This document shows positions 60,618 to 64,000 of a stretch of DNA of 64,000 bases, piece by piece; position 1 is the stretch's first letter; each line of letters opens with the position of its first letter. The stretch lies in NCBI RefSeq assembly GCF_011386835.1, contig NC_088792.1, positions 66,961,287-67,025,286 of the forward strand, given 5' to 3'. A program made the translations under genes and the position numbers. The DNA is from Chrysemys picta bellii (taxonomy: Eukaryota > Chordata > Testudines > Emydidae). The notes under the pieces were generated by a model. The model did not search any database, had not been told where the DNA came from, and saw only the letters and a program-made list of their open reading frames with translations.

Positions 60618-63139
60618 CACTGGTCTACAATTTTTGAGAAGTTGTCTGCTTCAGAGATAAAATGTGCTATTTATTATGTATTTTGATGTGCTGAATTCAA
60701 ATATGACAATTAAAACAAGTGATTGGCTACTGTTTCTAAGATATTTAATTTTTTACATTTTATGTCTATGTATATTGTGTAGATAGTAGAGTTTTAATCA
60801 TAAATTGTAAACCTAGGTCTTTTCATGTGTTTATGGTTGTTTTACATGATAATATTTCACCTGTCCTGTTTATGTAACACTTTAAAAATCAGCAAAAGGG
60901 TTATATAAATAAAATTTATTATGAAACAAAAGGCAAAAAACTATTATGTACATAGTTTAGTCCTATTCAGTGTCTACTCGGCGCTTCTTGGCTTGTCTCT
61001 TGTATTCATTAAATGGAGCATCTCTTGTCACTGTCCAGCAATAGTCTGCAAGCATTGATGGGCTCCATTTGCCCTGATAGCGTTTCTCCATTGTTGCAAT
61101 GTCCTGGTGAAATCGCTCGCCATGCTCGTCGCTCACTGCTCCGCAGTTCGGTGGAAAAAAATCTAGATGAGAGTGCAAAAAATGTATCTTTAGTGACATA
61201 TTGCAACCAAGGCTTTTGTATGCCTTGAGGAGGTTTTCCACCAACAACCTGTAGTTGTCTTGTTGTTTCCGAGAAAATTTATTGCCACTAACTGGAAGGC
61301 TTTCCATGCCGTCTTTTCCTTGCCACGCAGTGCATGGTCAAATGCATCATCTCGAAGAAGTTCACGAATCTGAGGACCAACAAAGACACCTTCCTTTATC
61401 TTAGCTTCACTTAACCTTGGAAATTTTCCATGGAGGTACTTGAAAGCTGCTTGTGTTTTGTCAATGGCCTTGACAAAGTTCTTCATCAGACTCAGCTTGA
61501 TGTGTAAGGGTGGTAACAAAATCTTCCTTGATTCAACAAGTGGTGGATGCTGAACACTTTTCCTCCCAGGCTCCAATGACTGTCGGAGTGGCCAATCTTT
61601 CTTGATGTAGTGGAAATCTCTTGCACGACTATCCCATTTGCAGAGAAAACAGCAGTACTTTGTGTATCCAGCCTGCAGACCAAGCAAGAGAGCAACAACC
61701 TTCAAATGGCCACAAAGCTGCCACTGATGTTGGTCATAGTTTATGCACCTCAAAAGTTGTTTCATGTTGTCATAGGTTTCCTTCATATGGACTGCATGAC
61801 CAACTGGAATTGATGGCAAAACATTGCCATTATGCAGTAAACAGCTTTAAGACTCGTCTTCGATGAATCAATGAACAGTCTCCACTCATCTGGATCGTGA
61901 ACTATGTTGAGGGCTGCCATCACACCATCGATGTTGTTGCAGGCTACAAGATCACCTTCCATGAAGAAGAATGGGACAAGATCCTTTTGATGGTCACGGA
62001 ACATGGAAACCCTAATATCACCTGCCAGGAGATCCCACTGCTGTAGTCTGGAGCCCAACAGCTCTGCCTTACTCTTGGGTAGTTCCAAATCCCTGACACG
62101 GTCATTCAGTTCACCTTTGTTATGAGGTGTGGTTCAGAGGAGGAGGATGGGAGAAAATGTGGGTCCTATGACATTGATGGTTCAGGACCAGAAGTTTCAT
62201 CCTCTTCCTTGTCTGACTCAGGTGAGAATGATTCTGGTGCATCAGGAACCGGCAGTCCTCCTCCATGGGGTACTGGGCGTATAGCTGATGGAATGTTTGG
62301 ATAATGCACAGTCCACTTTTTCTTCTTTGACACATCTTTCCCAACTGGAGGCACCATGCAGAAGTAACAATTGCTGGTATGATCATTGGCACTGCAAAAG
62401 GCATAGATGTCCTTTTCCTGTTCAACCACTGGTGAAGATTTGTTGCACAAGTGTTGCAGCATATGTGTGGGGCCCACCTCTTGTCCTGATCTCCAATTTT
62501 GCAGCCAAAATAAAGGTGATAGGCTTTCTTAACCATAGTGGTTATACTGCGCTTTTGTGATGCAAAAGTCACTTCACCACAAACATTATCTGCACTGTTA
62601 TCTGCACTGTTCACACAAGTACGAGGCATCTCTGCTCACTTTGGCTAAACAGAAATGTGTCCCTTTGCAAAATCAAACACTGACAAATAAGAGAACACGA
62701 CACTGTATGATTTCTAGAGCTGATATAGGGCAATTTGTTCAGCAGAGTGATGTAAGCTTTGTTATGATTGCATCATCCATGACTTCTAGGAATAACATGA
62801 TGCAATTCATATCATGTATGACACAATACCAGCTTCAGATTGCATCATTCATTGTTTTGCCTAAAAAGCAAGTACTGTCCAAACCCAATCATAGATTTAT
62901 TCATAGATCCAGTCAAAGATGTATTTTAGTCATTTCTGGTTTAAATTGAGATCCCTTCCCTTTATAACTCACTTATCCTCCGCCATTCCCAAGTCAAGGG
63001 TCGTATATACTGACCCAATAGCATATCTTGAAAACTAGAACCAATCAACAATTTTAAGCATCATTTTCGTTCTCAGTGATCCAGAATTAGTAAAGTTTGA
63101 CTACATTTATTTCAGAAGCATTTTGGCTGTAGAGCAGTG
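60618..63139 (-). mobile_element. TIR DNA transposon carrying an orphan transposase-like gene
   Basis: The left terminus CACTGGTCTACA and the right terminus TGTAGAGCAGTG form an inverted repeat with one mismatch in 12. A second matching block (GCTTCAGAGATAAA against GCTTCTGAAATAAA on the opposite strand) lies just inside. TAA flanks both ends (60,615-60,617 and 63,140-63,142). Removing the element plus one TAA brings the interrupted gypsy integrase back into one continuous alignment, which independently confirms both boundaries. CACTG ends with a 3-bp duplication recall CACTA-type elements. The protein inside is not one I can name. Confidence 0.85.
60963..62629 (-). pseudogene. Orphan multi-copy protein, probable DDE transposase, frameshifted
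   Basis: About 555 codons read through overlapping frames (62,629-62,120, 62,477-62,166, 62,088-61,783, 61,819-61,190, 61,307-60,963), implying three frameshifts (about 62,390, 61,830, 61,270). The N-terminal part has HICCNTCATNL and SNCYFC cysteine motifs (zinc-binding likely). The central part has EWRLFIDSSK, then HLKVVALLLGLQAGYTKY followed by CFLCKWDSR. The C-terminal part has KIHFLHSHLDFF and SDEHGERFHQD. I know similar sequences only as uncharacterised, high-copy proteins in cnidarians, arthropods and reptiles (from memory, unverified). An acid before a CxxC insert, then an H-rich helix and an E-containing SDExxE box, suggests an RNase H-fold DDE transposase (inference). Its place inside TIRs supports this. 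Confidence 0.6.
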
Positions 63140-63142
63140 TAA

Positions 63143-64000
63143 TCTTTACTCTGAACTCAACAGCAATAATAGTACCTGGTAAGCAGGTGTAAATCCTCAT
63201 AGATGGTCCCTTGGTTATAGGCCTTTCTTGGTTCTGTTGGGCTTTCAATAATTTTTCTTTTGAAAAGTCCCCTAAAGTCTTAAGCCTGTCTCACAACTGG
63301 AGTATGTACTACCTTCATCACCTTTGGTCTTTGTTCCTCCTATGCTTCTCGGAGGAGGTCTAAAATCCCATGAGATTTGCGCTCCTATACGGAAGGCAAT
63401 GGGAGAATCCCATGGATGGTTGTGGAACCTCTCTGATGGCAAGCAACAGTGGTGGAAATAACTGGCAGGGGTTTGATGCTACAAATTTCCTCAGCATCTT
63501 TTCAGCGTCCGATTAAACTGCTCAACCAATCCATCCATTTAGGGGTGGTAAACTGATGTACTTAGTGTCTTAACCCTTAACAGATCACCACAGCTCTTTC
63601 ATCAAATGCGACACAAAATTAGTTCCTTGATCAGTCAGGATCTCTTTTGGCATACTTGAGCAAATAATTTCATAAACTCGGCTATGATGGTTGCCGCATT
63701 TATAGAGCAGAGGGGGATGGCTTTGGATACTGGGTTGTGTGATCTAGAACTGCCAGGATATGGTAGTACCCTGCCTCTTTTCTCCTGCAGTCCCACTAGG
63801 TCCATCCCAGTTCTTTCAAATGGTATCTCCACTAAGGGGCTTTCAGGGTCTTCTTGGGTCCAGCCATTTGCCATGACACACAATAATCCTTGACTTCATG
63901 TGCACTCCCAGCCAATAGCTCCTATTCATCACCTGTTTGAGTGTTTTATTCACCCCCAAGTGGATGCACATGGGGTCAAGTGAGTGATCCATAACACTTC
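63143..64000 (-). pseudogene. Gypsy integrase remnant (zinc-binding part and catalytic core)
   Basis: Near the right edge, 63,990-63,900 reads HLG, NKT and YWLGV fragments of the integrase zinc-binding domain. The frame 63,883-63,635 has PFERTGMDLVG, the first catalytic aspartate box, and KAIPL. About 63,600-63,655 in another frame reads PKEILTDQGTNF, the second aspartate box. Frameshifted. The C-terminal remainder continues at 60,614 beyond the inserted TIR element. Confidence 0.8.

Larger units (their letters stand above)
57600..64000 (-). mobile_element. Decayed Ty3/gypsy retrotransposon with integrase before reverse transcriptase (Gmr1-like)
   Basis: Minus-strand order from the right edge: integrase zinc-binding and core region (64,000-63,143), integrase C-terminal tail (60,614-60,400), the lead-in to reverse transcriptase (60,400-60,266), reverse transcriptase (58,993 to about 58,000), RNase H (57,969-57,703). 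Normal gypsy elements have integrase last. The reverse order is known for Gmr1-like gypsy elements of deuterostomes (established knowledge). Two later insertions interrupt it: a TIR element at 60,618 and a solo LTR at 58,994. Multiple stops and shifts make it inactive. The element runs off the right edge. Confidence 0.8.

Noticed and set aside
1..64000. Search for tRNA, rRNA, CRISPR or prokaryotic operon features
   Set aside because: No such feature was seen. The only tRNA-like sequence is the SINE head at 35.95-36.01 kb.

Overview
The window looks like nuclear DNA from a reptile, most likely a cryptodiran turtle. It is mostly AT-rich intronic and intergenic sequence with one CpG island, and it is full of CR1 LINEs, hAT and Harbinger DNA elements, DIRS, Penelope-like and Ty3/gypsy retroelements. 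A tRNA-derived SINE whose tail resembles CR1 (35.83-36.01 kb) fits the turtle Pol III SINE. The species call is an inference. There are no operons, bacterial genes or CRISPR arrays.

One host gene is supported. Coding exon 1 of JAZF1 lies on the minus strand at 47,291-47,405 inside a CpG island (about 46.26-47.72 kb), with a GTGAGT splice donor after codon 38 plus one nucleotide. Everything left of 47,290 is therefore JAZF1 intron 1. Everything right of the island is upstream, intergenic sequence. A start-stop uORF (ATG TAA) sits four bases before the JAZF1 start codon.

Intron 1 (1-47,290), left to right: an old CR1 relic (30-850); a hAT element (2,927-3,826); a CR1 3' fragment (5.1-5.66 kb); a repeat-poor AT-rich block with two octamer sites (about 11.8-12.7 kb); a solo LTR with a perfect 5-bp target duplication (15,098-15,889); a hAT element with a perfect 8-bp duplication (17,608-20,711) interrupted by a young CR1 with a 771-codon open frame; an internally deleted DIRS element keeping gag and tyrosine-recombinase remnants (23.57-26.39 kb) and an older DIRS-like relic (28.5-28.8 kb); two palindromic TA-flanked MITEs (31.6 and 37.4 kb); the turtle-type SINE; and small Penelope and hAT scraps.

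Right of the gene: hAT elements near 48 kb, a hairpin-rich MITE-like tract (50.0-50.3 kb), a young fold-back Penelope-like element with GIY-YIG endonuclease (50,320-53,385, 12-bp duplication), and a hAT element inserted inside a Harbinger-type MITE (54,279-54,886). The end (57.6-64 kb) is a decayed gypsy element read on the minus strand with integrase upstream of reverse transcriptase. It is split by a 1.27-kb solo LTR and by a 2.52-kb TIR element. That TIR element, 60,618-63,139, is the most intriguing object here. It has CACTG-type termini, a TAA duplication, and a frameshifted protein of a family I know only as uncharacterised multi-copy proteins; its motifs suggest a DDE transposase.
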